Part shown: positions 7,441 to 16,552 of the stretch, piece by piece
How positions within the stretch are numbered: position 1 is the stretch's first letter
How the letters are laid out: every line of letters starts with the position of its first letter
Assembly (NCBI RefSeq): GCF_963666015.1
Contig: NZ_OY762555.1
Location: 3,038,001-3,102,000 of the forward strand
DNA from: an uncultured Sphaerochaeta sp.
GTDB lineage: Bacteria; Spirochaetota; Spirochaetia; Sphaerochaetales; Sphaerochaetaceae
Length of the DNA: 64,000 nucleotides
Reading direction: 5' to 3'
The notes under the pieces: model-generated
Database searches by the model: none
What the model saw: the letters and a program-made list of their open reading frames with translations, nothing else
Told to the model about the DNA's origin: nothing
Position numbers and translations under genes: made by a program

Positions 7441-8832
7441 CTATGCAATAAAAATATCCCAATATCCTTTTAGGAAGATTCCTAAGATGATTGCCGGTAG
7501 CACATACTGGAAGTATGGACGTAGTATCTTGGGGAACTGCAACCCACTCGACCCACTGTCTGCCTCGGCTATGAATTTGTCCCAACCCCAACCGTACCTC
7601 CATGTACAATAGATGGTGAAGAAAAGCGACCCTAGGGGAAGCAGGGTAGAGCTGACAATGAAGTCCTCAAGGTCCAGCACTCCAGTGCCTGGTCCAAGAG
7701 GCTGGAAACCAGAGAGTACATTGAAACCTAGAATGCAAGGGAGGGAGAGCAGTGCAATGGCAATGCCATTGAAGAGGGTTGCTTTCTTACGGTCGACACC
7801 CTTGGCATCGATCCAGAAACTGATGATATTCTCAAAGACAGCAATAAGAGTACTCAAGGCTGCAAAGCTCATGAAGAGGAAAAACAGGGAACCCCAGAGT
7901 CTTCCACCGGCCATCTGGTTGAAAATATTGGGGAGTGTGATGAAGATCAGGGACGGACCTGCATCAGGTTGAACTCCGAAAGCAAATGCAGCTGGGAATA
8001 TGATAAGTCCGCTGGCAAGTGCTACAAAGGTATCTAGGCCGATAATTCGTACTGCCTCGCCGGTGAGACGGTGTTCTTTTCCGATGTAGGAGCCAAAAAT
8101 TGAGATGGAACCGATGCCGAGGCTTAAGGTGAAGAAGGCCTGTCCCATAGCTGCATAGATTGTTTCCGAGAGCCCGCTTTCAACCATCTTGGAAAAGTCC
8201 GGTACCAAGTAGAACTTCAACCCTTCTCCAGCCCCTTCAAGGAGCATGCTATTGAATGCGAGTACCAACATCAACAAGAGTAGGCCAATCATCATCTTCT
8301 TGGTGATTTTTTCAACTCCACTCTGCAGTCCCTTGGCTACAGGAAGGAGACCTAGGATAACTGCAAGGATCATCCAAAACGTCATGTTCCCTGGTTTTTC
8401 CAGCATGCTGGAGAAGAATCCACCCACTTGGTCTGCATTCAATCCAGTGAAGTCCCCTTTGATGGTATGTACAAAATAGGAGAGAAGCCAACCGGTAATG
8501 GTGGTATAGAACATCATCAATACATAGTTTCCGATGATGGCAAGCTTTCCATAGACATGCCAAGGTTTTTTCTTGGGGGTCAATGTTTCGAATGTGCGTC
8601 CAATATTGGTTTGACTCGCTCTTCCGATGGAAAGCTCCATAACCATGACAGGGAGGCCAAGAGTAAACAGGAACAAGACGTAGATCAGCACAAATGCTGC
8701 TCCCCCATACCGACCTGCAATATAGGGAAATCGCCATACATTCCCAAGACCTATAGCACATCCTGCTGATAGAAGAATGAAGCCCAATCTGCTTGCCAAT
8801 GCTTCACGTGTTTTTGTAGCGCCTACACTCAT
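7441..8832 (-). CDS. Sodium-dependent neurotransmitter-family (NSS/SNF) amino acid transporter
   Basis: Inner-membrane sodium symporter of 463 residues with about eleven to twelve membrane segments. The N-terminal signature SRLGFILLSAGCAIGLGNVWRFPY contains the unwound TM1 that binds sodium and substrate in LeuT-like proteins. The GGAAFVLIYVLFLFTLGLPVMVMELSIGR stretch, cut here by convention into TM2, and IGSISIFGSYI fit the family. Bacterial members carry amino acids such as leucine, alanine, tyrosine or tryptophan. Divergence from the glyA-gcv operon makes an amino acid linked to one-carbon metabolism plausible, but the substrate is not readable. Its purine-rich leader (GAGAGAGAG) serves as a weak ribosome binding site. 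Confidence 0.92.
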   Translation of the reverse strand: MSVGATKTREALASRLGFILLSAGCAIGLGNVWRFPYIAGRYGGAAFVLIYVLFLFTLGLPVMVMELSIGRASQTNIGRTFETLTPKKKPWHVYGKLAIIGNYVLMMFYTTITGWLLSYFVHTIKGDFTGLNADQVGGFFSSMLEKPGNMTFWMILAVILGLLPVAKGLQSGVEKITKKMMIGLLLLMLVLAFNSMLLEGAGEGLKFYLVPDFSKMVESGLSETIYAAMGQAFFTLSLGIGSISIFGSYIGKEHRLTGEAVRIIGLDTFVALASGLIIFPAAFAFGVQPDAGPSLIFITLPNIFNQMAGGRLWGSLFFLFMSFAALSTLIAVFENIISFWIDAKGVDRKKATLFNGIAIALLSLPCILGFNVLSGFQPLGPGTGVLDLEDFIVSSTLLPLGSLFFTIYCTWRYGWGWDKFIAEADSGSSGLQFPKILRPYFQYVLPAIILGIFLKGYWDIFIA

Positions 8833-8939
8833 ATAATCTCTCTCTCTTTCATTTCTGTATCGAGTTGCTCATTGCAGAAGACAACCGTCATATTTTGAAG
8901 TATGATAATGGAAAATGCAACCCAAAATTGCCTAGTGCG

Positions 8940-8968
8940 TTGACAGAGTCGCCCCACAAGGGCAAGAT
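8940..8968 (+). promoter_or_regulatory. Probable promoter of glyA-gcv operon
   Basis: TTGACA (8940-8945), a 17-bp spacer and CAAGAT (8963-8968) lie 35 bp before the glyA start. The -35 is perfect and the -10 is weak (3 of 6), as expected for an activated or regulated promoter. No glycine riboswitch fold was recognised in the 170-bp leader. Confidence 0.4.
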
Positions 8969-9002
8969 ACGAAGTAACATAGCACGCAAAGAGGTATAAC
9001 AC

Positions 9003-10532
9003 ATGTCCAGTGGAACAGCATTGCAAGCGTATTTGGCAGAAGCCAAAGAGATGAATGGCCCAATGGTGGCCTATACTGCAGCCCTTGACCAGATTGCACA
9101 GGTTGACCAGGGTATTGCAGGTCGCATCGTCAATGAGCTGAAAGATCAGCGAACCCACTTGAAGTTGATTGCAAGTGAAAATTTCTCTTCAATTGCTTCC
9201 CAGCTTGCAATGGGCAACCTGCTCACCGACAAGTATAGTGAAGGATTTGCATACCACCGCTTCTATGCTGGTTGCGACAACGTTGACGCCATAGAAGCAG
9301 CAGCAAGCGAGTATGCTTGTAAGCTTTTTGGGGCAGAACATGCCTATGTGCAACCCCATAGTGGTGCCGATGCAAACTTGGTAGCCTACTGGGCAATCCT
9401 CAATACCCGTATCCAGATTCCTGCCTTGGATGAGCTTGGAATTCCCAATCCCAGCAATCTTACTCGAGAGCAATGGGATGAAGTTCGCAAGAAACTGGGT
9501 AACCAACGACTGTTGGGCCTTGATTATTACTCTGGGGGCCACCTGACCCATGGTTACCGCCAGAATATTTCAGCCCAGATGTTTGATGCCTATACCTATA
9601 CCGTTGATGAGAAGAGTGGTCTGCTTGACTATGATGCAATCGAGAAGATGGCACAGGAGATCAAGCCGTTGATTCTGTTGGCAGGATATAGTGCCTATCC
9701 CAGAAAAATTGATTTCAAGCGGATGAGTGAAATTGCCCATAGCGTTGGTGCCGTATTTATGGTGGATATGGCTCACTTTGCAGGTTTGGTTGCAGGAAAA
9801 GTCTTCACCGGCAACTATGACCCTGTACTATGGGCTGATGTGGTTACTACCACGACCCATAAGACTTTACGTGGACCACGAGGTGGCATGGTACTTTGCA
9901 AGAAGGAGTTCTCAGAGAGTGTCGACAAGGGTTGCCCTTTGGTACTCGGTGGACCCCTTCCTCATGTCATGGCCGCAAAAGCCATCGCATTCAAGGAAGC
10001 ACTCGACCCTTCTTTCCAGGCCTATGCACAGAGTATCGTAAAAAACTCCGAGGCCTTGGCCAAAGCATGCCTTGATGAAGGTATTCCTGTTGCAACAGGA
10101 GGAACGGACAACCACCTGATGCTTCTTGATGTCAGGCCCTTTGACCTGAACGGTAGGCAAGCTGAGACAGCCCTCAGGGAGTGTGGTGTTACCCTAAACA
10201 GGAATGCTCTCCCCTTTGACCCCAACGGTCCCTGGTACACGAGCGGGCTTCGTATTGGAACCCCTGCTGTAACGACGCTCAAGATGGGCGAGCCAGAAAT
10301 GAAAGAGATTGCTTCCATCATTGCGTTGGTGCTTAATCATACCAAACCGCTGATTCTCACCAAGGGAGCAAATGCAGGACAGCCTAGCAAGGCAAAAGCA
10401 GTGACCGAGGAAGGGGCAAAGAGAGAAGCCCAGGACCGTGTTCTGACTTTGCTGGAGAAGTTCAAACTCTATCCAGAGTTGGACCTTCCCTTTCTGGAGA
10501 AACATTTTCCACTCGACAATAACGAGCGGTGA
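9003..10532 (+). CDS. glyA: Serine hydroxymethyltransferase, long form
   Basis: PLP enzyme converting serine and tetrahydrofolate to glycine and methylene-tetrahydrofolate. The 509-residue chain is roughly 90 residues longer than the E. coli enzyme. The extra length is an N-terminal part before the usual start (LKDQRTHLKLIASENFSS begins near residue 46) and an insertion around residues 140-170. The long form is known from spirochaetes and chlamydiae. The PLP lysine lies in VVTTTTHKTLRGPRGGM, and SGADANLVAYWAI matches the family. ATG at 9003 follows AAAGAGG. Its placement ahead of gcvH/gcvPA/gcvPB links glycine-serine exchange with glycine cleavage. Confidence 0.95.
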   Translation: MSSGTALQAYLAEAKEMNGPMVAYTAALDQIAQVDQGIAGRIVNELKDQRTHLKLIASENFSSIASQLAMGNLLTDKYSEGFAYHRFYAGCDNVDAIEAAASEYACKLFGAEHAYVQPHSGADANLVAYWAILNTRIQIPALDELGIPNPSNLTREQWDEVRKKLGNQRLLGLDYYSGGHLTHGYRQNISAQMFDAYTYTVDEKSGLLDYDAIEKMAQEIKPLILLAGYSAYPRKIDFKRMSEIAHSVGAVFMVDMAHFAGLVAGKVFTGNYDPVLWADVVTTTTHKTLRGPRGGMVLCKKEFSESVDKGCPLVLGGPLPHVMAAKAIAFKEALDPSFQAYAQSIVKNSEALAKACLDEGIPVATGGTDNHLMLLDVRPFDLNGRQAETALRECGVTLNRNALPFDPNGPWYTSGLRIGTPAVTTLKMGEPEMKEIASIIALVLNHTKPLILTKGANAGQPSKAKAVTEEGAKREAQDRVLTLLEKFKLYPELDLPFLEKHFPLDNNER

Positions 10533-10562
10533 TGATAGCATTGACGATGGTGGAGGTAAGAG

Positions 10563-10946
10563 ATGAGTAAGATTGTAGAGAATCTGCGCTACAGCAAGGA
10601 TCATGAATGGGTTCGCATTGAGGGTGACTTGGCCTATGTCGGTATCACAGACCATGCACAACATGAACTGGGTGAGATTGTCTTTGTTGAGCTTCCTCCC
10701 CTTGGTGAGCGATATCGCAAGGGAGAAGAGATTTCCACCGTCGAGAGTGTCAAGGCAGCTTCGGCCATCATCAACCCAATTGAGGGTGTGGTGCATGAGG
10801 CGAATGAGGACCTTGATGGTTCTCCTGAATTGATCAATGAGGATTGTTATGCTCATCATCTCTACATTCTTACCTCATTCTCAGAGGATGATTATGGTGA
10901 ATTGTTGGATGCTGAGGCATACCAAGCATATCTAGAGACTCTATAG
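10563..10946 (+). CDS. gcvH: Glycine cleavage system H protein
   Basis: Lipoyl carrier of the glycine cleavage system: it takes the aminomethyl group from P-protein and presents it to T-protein and then L-protein. The 127 residues match the family length. The lipoylated lysine is in STVESVKAASAI (about residue 64), and YSKDHEWVRIEGDLAYVGIT opens the domain. GGAGG lies 6 bp before the ATG. A hairpin follows it, before gcvPA. Confidence 0.97.
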   Translation: MSKIVENLRYSKDHEWVRIEGDLAYVGITDHAQHELGEIVFVELPPLGERYRKGEEISTVESVKAASAIINPIEGVVHEANEDLDGSPELINEDCYAHHLYILTSFSEDDYGELLDAEAYQAYLETL

Positions 10947-10963
10947 AGAAAACACAATAATGA

Positions 10964-10989
10964 GCCGCCAGATTCTGGCGGCCTTTATT
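10964..10989 (+). terminator. Intra-operon hairpin between gcvH and gcvPA
   Basis: GCCGCCAG (10964-10971) and CTGGCGGC (10975-10982) form a perfect 8-bp stem with a 3-nt loop, followed by CTTTATTT. The tail is interrupted, so read-through to gcvPA is likely; it may raise GcvH level relative to the P-protein. Confidence 0.65.
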
Positions 10990-11011
10990 TGCCCATATCC
11001 TGGAGGCATAG

Positions 11012-12367
11012 ATGATTTATCCCTATATTCCCCATACTGATGAAGACCGGAAGATCATGCTGGAAGCTATCGGCCTTTCTTCAATGGAGGAGCTTTTTTC
11101 AGGTTTGTCGGAGGATATACTCCTCTCTGATTCAGTCCCGATCAGTCAGGGAAGAACTGAAGACGAAGTGCAGCGAATGATTGACTCCATTGCACAGCGA
11201 AATGTACGTGGTATACCGTTCTTGGGTTGTGGTTGTTACGACCATATTGTTCCCTCCACGGTTGAGGCGCTTTCCAGTTTGCCCTCATTCGTGACTGCAT
11301 ACACACCATACCAGGCAGAGATGAGCCAGGGCTTGCTCCAGGCAATCTATGAGTTCCAGAGCATGGTTTGTGAAATTACTTCAATGGATGTGGCAAATGC
11401 CTCTCTCTATGATGGTGCAAATGCCGCAACTGAGGCGGCTTCCTTGATGGTGAGTGCAAAGCGGCATGCTTCGGTGGTGTTGGTCTCCTCTACCATCCAT
11501 CCATTTAGCTTGCAGGTCTTGCAGACTTGGGCAAAAGGAACGGGAAGATTGCTGAGGATGGTTGCTGAAAAGGATGGGGTGGTTGACCTCTCTTCGCTTC
11601 CTGCTCTCTTGGATGCTGGCTGTGCTGGTTTGATTGTCCAGAGCCCTAACCGGTATGGCCTATTGGAATCTTATGAGGGTGTGGCAGAAATACTTCATGA
11701 GCAAAAAGCTCTTTTGGCTATCTCCAATGATCCGCTGTCACTTGCCATGCAGAAATCTCCTGGCGGATGGGGTGCTGATGTTGCCATTGGTGACACGCAG
11801 TCCTTGGGTCTTCCCCTTGCCTATGGTGGACCGAGTTGTGGGTATATGGCCGTGAAGGAAGCGCTTTTAAGAAAACTTCCGGGTCGCTTGGTTGGTATGA
11901 GTGAAGATGCAAAAGGAAGGAAAGGATTCACCCTGACGTTTCAGGCAAGAGAGCAACATATCAAGCGGGAGCGGGCGACAAGCAATATCTGTTCCAATCA
12001 TGCTCTTGCAGCACTTATGACAACCATCCACCTTTCCAGTCTCGGGTGGGATGGTATGGTTGAAGCTGCAAACCAAAGCTATGCAAAGGCCCATTACCTG
12101 GCATACCATCTAGCCCAGCTTCCAGGGATGGCCGTGGTTTGGGACAAGCCCTTCTGGTGTGAATTTCCCTTGGTTTTTTCTGATCCCAAACGTTTGAGGA
12201 AGTTCATGCAGGAGCTTCGCAATGAAGGGATTTTCGCAGGGGTGAGACTTTCAACCTTGACCCGACAGGTCAAGGATGAGTTGGTTCTCCTTGTGGCAGT
12301 AACAGAAAAGCGTAGTCGTGAGGAGCTGGAGCTCTATCTGGCTGCAGCACGGAGGGTGATGAAATGA
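11012..12367 (+). CDS. gcvPA: Glycine dehydrogenase (decarboxylating) subunit 1
   Basis: First subunit of the two-part P-protein, which decarboxylates glycine with PLP and loads the aminomethyl group on GcvH. The 451 residues match the family. Typical stretches are YIPHTDEDRKIMLEAIG at the N-terminus, FLGCGCYDHIVPSTVEAL, TAYTPYQAEMSQGLLQAIYE, and QAREQHIKRERATSNICSNH toward the C-terminus. This subunit lacks the PLP lysine, which is in GcvPB. GGAGG precedes the ATG; the 3' end overlaps gcvPB by 4 bp. Confidence 0.96.
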   Translation: MIYPYIPHTDEDRKIMLEAIGLSSMEELFSGLSEDILLSDSVPISQGRTEDEVQRMIDSIAQRNVRGIPFLGCGCYDHIVPSTVEALSSLPSFVTAYTPYQAEMSQGLLQAIYEFQSMVCEITSMDVANASLYDGANAATEAASLMVSAKRHASVVLVSSTIHPFSLQVLQTWAKGTGRLLRMVAEKDGVVDLSSLPALLDAGCAGLIVQSPNRYGLLESYEGVAEILHEQKALLAISNDPLSLAMQKSPGGWGADVAIGDTQSLGLPLAYGGPSCGYMAVKEALLRKLPGRLVGMSEDAKGRKGFTLTFQAREQHIKRERATSNICSNHALAALMTTIHLSSLGWDGMVEAANQSYAKAHYLAYHLAQLPGMAVVWDKPFWCEFPLVFSDPKRLRKFMQELRNEGIFAGVRLSTLTRQVKDELVLLVAVTEKRSREELELYLAAARRVMK

Positions 12368-13815
12368 GAGAGCCGCTATTGATTGACCAATCAAGACAAG
12401 GAAGAAAAGCGTACTGTTATCCTCCACTGGATCTACCCAAGGGGTTTTACCAGGCGCTTCCTCCTCTTCCTGAATCGATCCAGCGAGAGGAACCTGCTCG
12501 TCTGCCTGAAGTATCTGAACTGGATGTGGTAAGACATTTTACCCGTCTCTCCACGATGGCGCACGGGGTGGACAACGGAATGTATCCCCTTGGTTCCTGT
12601 ACAATGAAATATAATCCCAAGCTCAGCGAGCATATTGCAAAAATGGAATCATTTACCAAAATCCATCCCCTGCAGGATGTCTCTACAACGCAGGGCAGCC
12701 TCTCCATCATGTTCAATCTTTTGGAGGACCTTTCCTCCATTACCGGAATGAAATGGGGGACGCTGCAACCCTTGGCTGGGGCTCATGGTGAATATACTGG
12801 ATTAAAAATGGTCAAAGCCTACTTCCAGAAGCGAGGGGAGACCGGTCGTACCAAGATACTCATCCCTTCCAGCGCCCATGGTACCAATCCCGCCAGTGCA
12901 ATGGTGAATGGATTTGAAGTGCTATCCATTGGAGCCAATGAGAAAGGCCAAGTGGATCTGGATGATCTTGAGGCGAAGCTTGATGATTCTGTTGCTGCCC
13001 TCATGATGACCAACCCCAATACGCTGGGGATTTTTGAACAGGATATTCTCATCATCAGCAAGATGGTGCATGCTCATGGGGCAATGATGTACTACGACGG
13101 GGCAAATATGAATGCCATATTGGGTATGGCTACCCCGGGTGAGATGGGGTTTGATGTAGTGCATCTTAATCTGCATAAGACCTTCGCCACTCCACATGGG
13201 GGAGGAGGGCCAGGCAGTGGGCCGGTGATGGTGAATGATGCACTGAGACCATTTCTTCCAAAGCCAGATATCCAGTTAACCGATAGTGGGTATATCCTTG
13301 ATTGGGAGAGTGAGGACTCCATTGGGAAAGTCAGTATGTTCTGGGGAAACTTCCTGGTATTGCTCAGGGCTTATGTCTATATCCTGAGAATGGGAAGTGA
13401 GGGCCTTCGCTCAGCAAGTGCCCATGCCGTGCTGAATGCAAACTATGTTGCAAAGCGGTTGCGTGATGTATGTGAGATACCCTATGGCACCCAATGCATG
13501 CATGAGTTTGTCATCAGTTTGGAGGACTATAGGCTGAAAAACGGGGTCAGGGCCCAGGATGTTGCCAAGGCTCTCATCGACAAGGGATACCATCCGCCGA
13601 CCATGTACTTTCCTTCCTTGGTTAGTGAAGCGCTCATGATTGAACCGACCGAGAGCGAGAGCCTCGAAACGCTGGAAGCGTTTATCCTTGCATTCCGTTC
13701 CATCCTCGCGCAGGCAGAAGAGGATCCCGAGTATGTGAAAGGTGCGCCTTATTCTACTGTGGTAGGTCGACTGGATGAGGTTAAGGCGATCAAGGAACCA
13801 AATCTCCGTTACTAA
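12364..13815 (+). CDS. gcvPB: Glycine dehydrogenase (decarboxylating) subunit 2
   Basis: Catalytic PLP-binding subunit of split P-protein, 483 residues. The Schiff-base lysine lies in HLNLHKTFATPHGGGGPGSG. Other family segments are YPLGSCTMKYNPK, QPLAGAHGEYTGL and SAHGTNPASA. It forms a heterotetramer with GcvPA. The start overlaps the gcvPA stop (ATGA), showing coupled translation. No gcvT follows: the next gene 57 bp later is an amidohydrolase. Confidence 0.96.
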   Translation: MREPLLIDQSRQGRKAYCYPPLDLPKGFYQALPPLPESIQREEPARLPEVSELDVVRHFTRLSTMAHGVDNGMYPLGSCTMKYNPKLSEHIAKMESFTKIHPLQDVSTTQGSLSIMFNLLEDLSSITGMKWGTLQPLAGAHGEYTGLKMVKAYFQKRGETGRTKILIPSSAHGTNPASAMVNGFEVLSIGANEKGQVDLDDLEAKLDDSVAALMMTNPNTLGIFEQDILIISKMVHAHGAMMYYDGANMNAILGMATPGEMGFDVVHLNLHKTFATPHGGGGPGSGPVMVNDALRPFLPKPDIQLTDSGYILDWESEDSIGKVSMFWGNFLVLLRAYVYILRMGSEGLRSASAHAVLNANYVAKRLRDVCEIPYGTQCMHEFVISLEDYRLKNGVRAQDVAKALIDKGYHPPTMYFPSLVSEALMIEPTESESLETLEAFILAFRSILAQAEEDPEYVKGAPYSTVVGRLDEVKAIKEPNLRY

Positions 13816-13871
13816 GCATGATGCACGCTTTTTGCTTTGCAGTCTTTCCAATCCTGAGGTATCCTTAAGGT

Positions 13872-15272
13872 ATGAATAGAATATTAATACAAGACGGATT
13901 GCTCGTTGATACGGAATGGACCAGGCATGCTGACATCTTGATCGAGGATTCGAAGATTGTGCATATCGCAGCAAAAATCGATCCAGATACCTTGCCTGAG
14001 GGAACAGAGATTGTGCAGGCTGAGGATATGTGTATATTGCCGGGTATCATTGATGCCCATACACACTATCACCTGGTAAGCAGAGGAACGGTTACCGCTG
14101 ACTCCTTTGAGGAAGGCAGCCGTTGTGCAGCCTTTGGCGGAGTCACCACGGTGATTGATTTTGCCGATGATGATAAGAAGGGAAATCTTGCTGCCTGTAC
14201 CAAAGCGAGAAGTACAGCCATGGGTAAGGCGATGGCAGTCGATTTCTCTTTGCATCAAGGCTTGTACGCGTACCGAGAGGGTCTGGAAGAGGAGCTGGTG
14301 GATCTCAAGAAGGCCGGGGTGAAGGTTATAAAGATGTTCACAACCTATAAGGACGTAGGATATCTGGTCGACAATCAGGAAGAGTTGCGCAAGATTTTTG
14401 CATTATGCAAGAAACACGATCTCCTGGTCAGTGTCCATTGTGAGGATGATGCAACCATCCAGAAGGTGAATAGTAGCTATACCGGTCCTTATACACCTCC
14501 TTCGCACGCAGTGCTCCGCCCAAGTGAAGCTGAGGCGAGAGGTATTGAGACTGTAGGAAAGATAGCCTTGGAGCTTGATATGCCACTGTACGTAGTCCAT
14601 CTTTCGAGCAAGGCTGGACTGCAGAAGGTGAGGGAGCTAAGGGCAAAGGGCCTCAGGGTAATTCTTGAGACAACACCCCACTACCTGTTCCTGGATAAGA
14701 AAAAGCTTGAAGGGGAGGATGGCTCACTGTATGTAATGACACCCCCGCTGAGGAGCAAGGAAGATAACGAGGCGTTGCAGGAAGCAGTGCTTAATGGGGA
14801 AGTGCAAATCATCGCAACTGATCACTGTTCCTTTACCCGGGAACAGAAACTCTCCAGTGATGATGTAAGAACTATTCTTCCTGGTATTCCTGGAACTGAG
14901 GAACTCCTGAGCCTTGTGTACTCCTTTGCGGCAAACAGTGGGAGGATTGGCCTTCAACAGGTGGTGAACCTACTCAGTACTGCCCCTGCGAAGGCGTTTG
15001 GAATTTATCCACAGAAAGGTTCCATCCGCGTAGGAAGTGATGCAGATCTTGTTATCTTCGACCCTGATATGGCGTGGACGATTAGCAAGGAGAATACCCA
15101 TTCTGCCAGTGGCTATACCCCATATGAGGGCGTGCAAGTAATAGGGAAGCCAATCATGACGTATCTTCGTGGGCGTCTGATCATGGGAGACAATATCTAT
15201 CTTGGACGTGCAGGTCATGGTGAGTTTGTGCTCCAGGATGATGTTGGTCGAGGAAAGACGATTATGCACTAA
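13872..15272 (+). CDS. Dihydropyrimidinase / hydantoinase-family amidohydrolase
   Basis: Cyclic-amide hydrolase with a binuclear metal site, 466 residues. The amidohydrolase HxH is in IIDAHTHYHLVSRGTV (about residue 60). The lysine expected to be carboxylated lies in GVKVIKMFTTYKD, and the late aspartate is in IIATDHCSFT. The overall order and the C-terminal beta domain fit dihydropyrimidinase, D-hydantoinase and allantoinase; dihydropyrimidinase or hydantoinase is preferred because of the SRGTVTADSFEEGSRCAAFGG-type region after the first motif. It lies 57 bp after gcvPB and ends at a strong terminator, so it may be the last gene of the glycine operon. Its substrate, and any link to glycine, are unknown. 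Confidence 0.85.
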   Translation: MNRILIQDGLLVDTEWTRHADILIEDSKIVHIAAKIDPDTLPEGTEIVQAEDMCILPGIIDAHTHYHLVSRGTVTADSFEEGSRCAAFGGVTTVIDFADDDKKGNLAACTKARSTAMGKAMAVDFSLHQGLYAYREGLEEELVDLKKAGVKVIKMFTTYKDVGYLVDNQEELRKIFALCKKHDLLVSVHCEDDATIQKVNSSYTGPYTPPSHAVLRPSEAEARGIETVGKIALELDMPLYVVHLSSKAGLQKVRELRAKGLRVILETTPHYLFLDKKKLEGEDGSLYVMTPPLRSKEDNEALQEAVLNGEVQIIATDHCSFTREQKLSSDDVRTILPGIPGTEELLSLVYSFAANSGRIGLQQVVNLLSTAPAKAFGIYPQKGSIRVGSDADLVIFDPDMAWTISKENTHSASGYTPYEGVQVIGKPIMTYLRGRLIMGDNIYLGRAGHGEFVLQDDVGRGKTIMH

Positions 15273-15293
15273 GTTTGATCGGCTGGTTTTAGT

Positions 15294-15322
15294 GACGGCA
15301 TCCTGCAAGGGATGCCGTCTTT
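15294..15322 (+). terminator. Rho-independent terminator after the amidohydrolase gene
   Basis: GACGGCATCC (15294-15303) pairs perfectly with GGATGCCGTC (15310-15319) around a 6-nt loop, with TTT following. It closes the glyA-gcv operon. Confidence 0.85.
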
Positions 15323-15336
15323 CGCTAGCTCACTTA

Positions 15337-15365
15337 TTGTCACAAATGGCTATTTTCACTAGACT
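15337..15365 (+). promoter_or_regulatory. Promoter of the HAD-CDA operon
   Basis: TTGTCA (15337-15342), a 17-bp spacer and TAGACT (15360-15365) lie 17 bp before the start codon; AAGGAG (15372-15377) is the ribosome binding site. Confidence 0.5.
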
Positions 15366-15382
15366 ATCAGCAAGGAGTTTCC

Positions 15383-16552
15383 ATGATTGAAGGAATACTG
15401 TTTGACATGGATGGGGTTCTCATCGATTCCGAACCTGTCATCCTCCACGCTGCAATGACCTATTTTGAACGCATAGGAGTAACAGTCCAACCTGAGGATT
15501 TTACTCCATTCATTGGCGCAGGAGATAAGCGTTTTCTCTGTGGTGTAGCTGAGAAATATGGTGTTTCGATAGACTTTGAGGAAGCTAGAGAGACCTTGTT
15601 TTCTCTCTATGCAACATACGCCATGGATCGTGGACCGCTGGAAGGAGTTCATCGGTTTATTTCCAATGCCCGTAAGGCAGGGCTGAAGCTAGCCCTAGCT
15701 ACAAGCGCTGCACGTACAAAGGCAGAGATCAATCTTCGTGCAATAGGGCTTGCAGAATCCGATTTTGATTGCATGGTAACCGGGGAAAGCATTAAGCGAA
15801 ACAAACCGAATCCAGATATCTATCAGTTGGCGTCTCTTTCCATGGGGCTTCCCCCACAGGAATGCTTGGTGATTGAGGATGCCTTGAATGGCGTTATTGC
15901 GGGTAAGCAAGCCGGGTGTTCTGTCTGTGCAGTAGCTACCACGTTCTCAGTATCTGAACTTGTTGAGGCAGGAGCAGATTATGTGCTTTCAAGCCTGGAT
16001 GCATTTGAGGATTTCAACAGTAGTGAAGAACTGGAGATGATTCTCTCTGCAAGTAAGGGAACTGACGACCGTGTGGTGTATGGGGCAAACAAGATTTTGG
16101 AGGGACCTTCTCCCTTGAGGGGAGAGCAAGCTCTTTTGGATTTGGCAATCGAACAAGCATATGAGGCCAGGAAAAACGCATACACCCCCTATTCAAAGTA
16201 CAAGGTTGGAGCGGCAGTGGTCAGTAGTGCCACTGGTCGGGTATATAGTGGTTGCAACGTGGAAAATTCCAGTTATGGTGCTACCATCTGTGCAGAACGT
16301 AATGCGATTCTCAATGCCATAACAAATGAAGGAATTATCGGAATCTCTCTTCTGGTGGTAGTAAGTGAGGATGCTCCTCCTGCTCCCCCATGTGCCCAAT
16401 GCCTTCAAGTGCTTGCAGAGTTCAGCCGAAAGGATACCGTTGCTCACCTGGTGGATGTAGCCTACGCTGAAGGAAGAGATGGTAGTCATGTAGCATACCG
16501 ATTCGAGGATTTGTTGCCACATCCCTTTATATTTCCCACAATGAGGTCATGA
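15383..16552 (+). CDS. Fusion of HAD-family sugar/nucleotide phosphatase and cytidine deaminase
   Basis: One 389-residue open frame joins two enzymes. Residues 1-215 are a HAD hydrolase of the beta-phosphoglucomutase/phosphatase subfamily: nucleophile motif FDMDGVLIDSE (Asp8, Asp10), ATSAA near 108, NKPNP (Lys141) and VIEDALNG (Glu165, Asp166). Residues 250-389 are a homotetrameric-type cytidine deaminase: NAYTPYSKYKVGAA, CNVENSSYG, then CAERNA (Cys303, Glu305) and PPCAQC (Cys337, Cys340), the full zinc site. Between them lies a 35-residue linker. CDA converts cytidine/deoxycytidine to uridine/deoxyuridine. A HAD partner could dephosphorylate a pyrimidine nucleotide or a sugar phosphate in the same salvage route; that is inference. 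It overlaps the next gene by 4 bp. Confidence 0.92.
   Translation: MIEGILFDMDGVLIDSEPVILHAAMTYFERIGVTVQPEDFTPFIGAGDKRFLCGVAEKYGVSIDFEEARETLFSLYATYAMDRGPLEGVHRFISNARKAGLKLALATSAARTKAEINLRAIGLAESDFDCMVTGESIKRNKPNPDIYQLASLSMGLPPQECLVIEDALNGVIAGKQAGCSVCAVATTFSVSELVEAGADYVLSSLDAFEDFNSSEELEMILSASKGTDDRVVYGANKILEGPSPLRGEQALLDLAIEQAYEARKNAYTPYSKYKVGAAVVSSATGRVYSGCNVENSSYGATICAERNAILNAITNEGIIGISLLVVVSEDAPPAPPCAQCLQVLAEFSRKDTVAHLVDVAYAEGRDGSHVAYRFEDLLPHPFIFPTMRS

Noticed and set aside
8833..9002. Glycine or THF riboswitch upstream of glyA
   Set aside because: No conserved riboswitch core was recognisable; a plain promoter explains the region.
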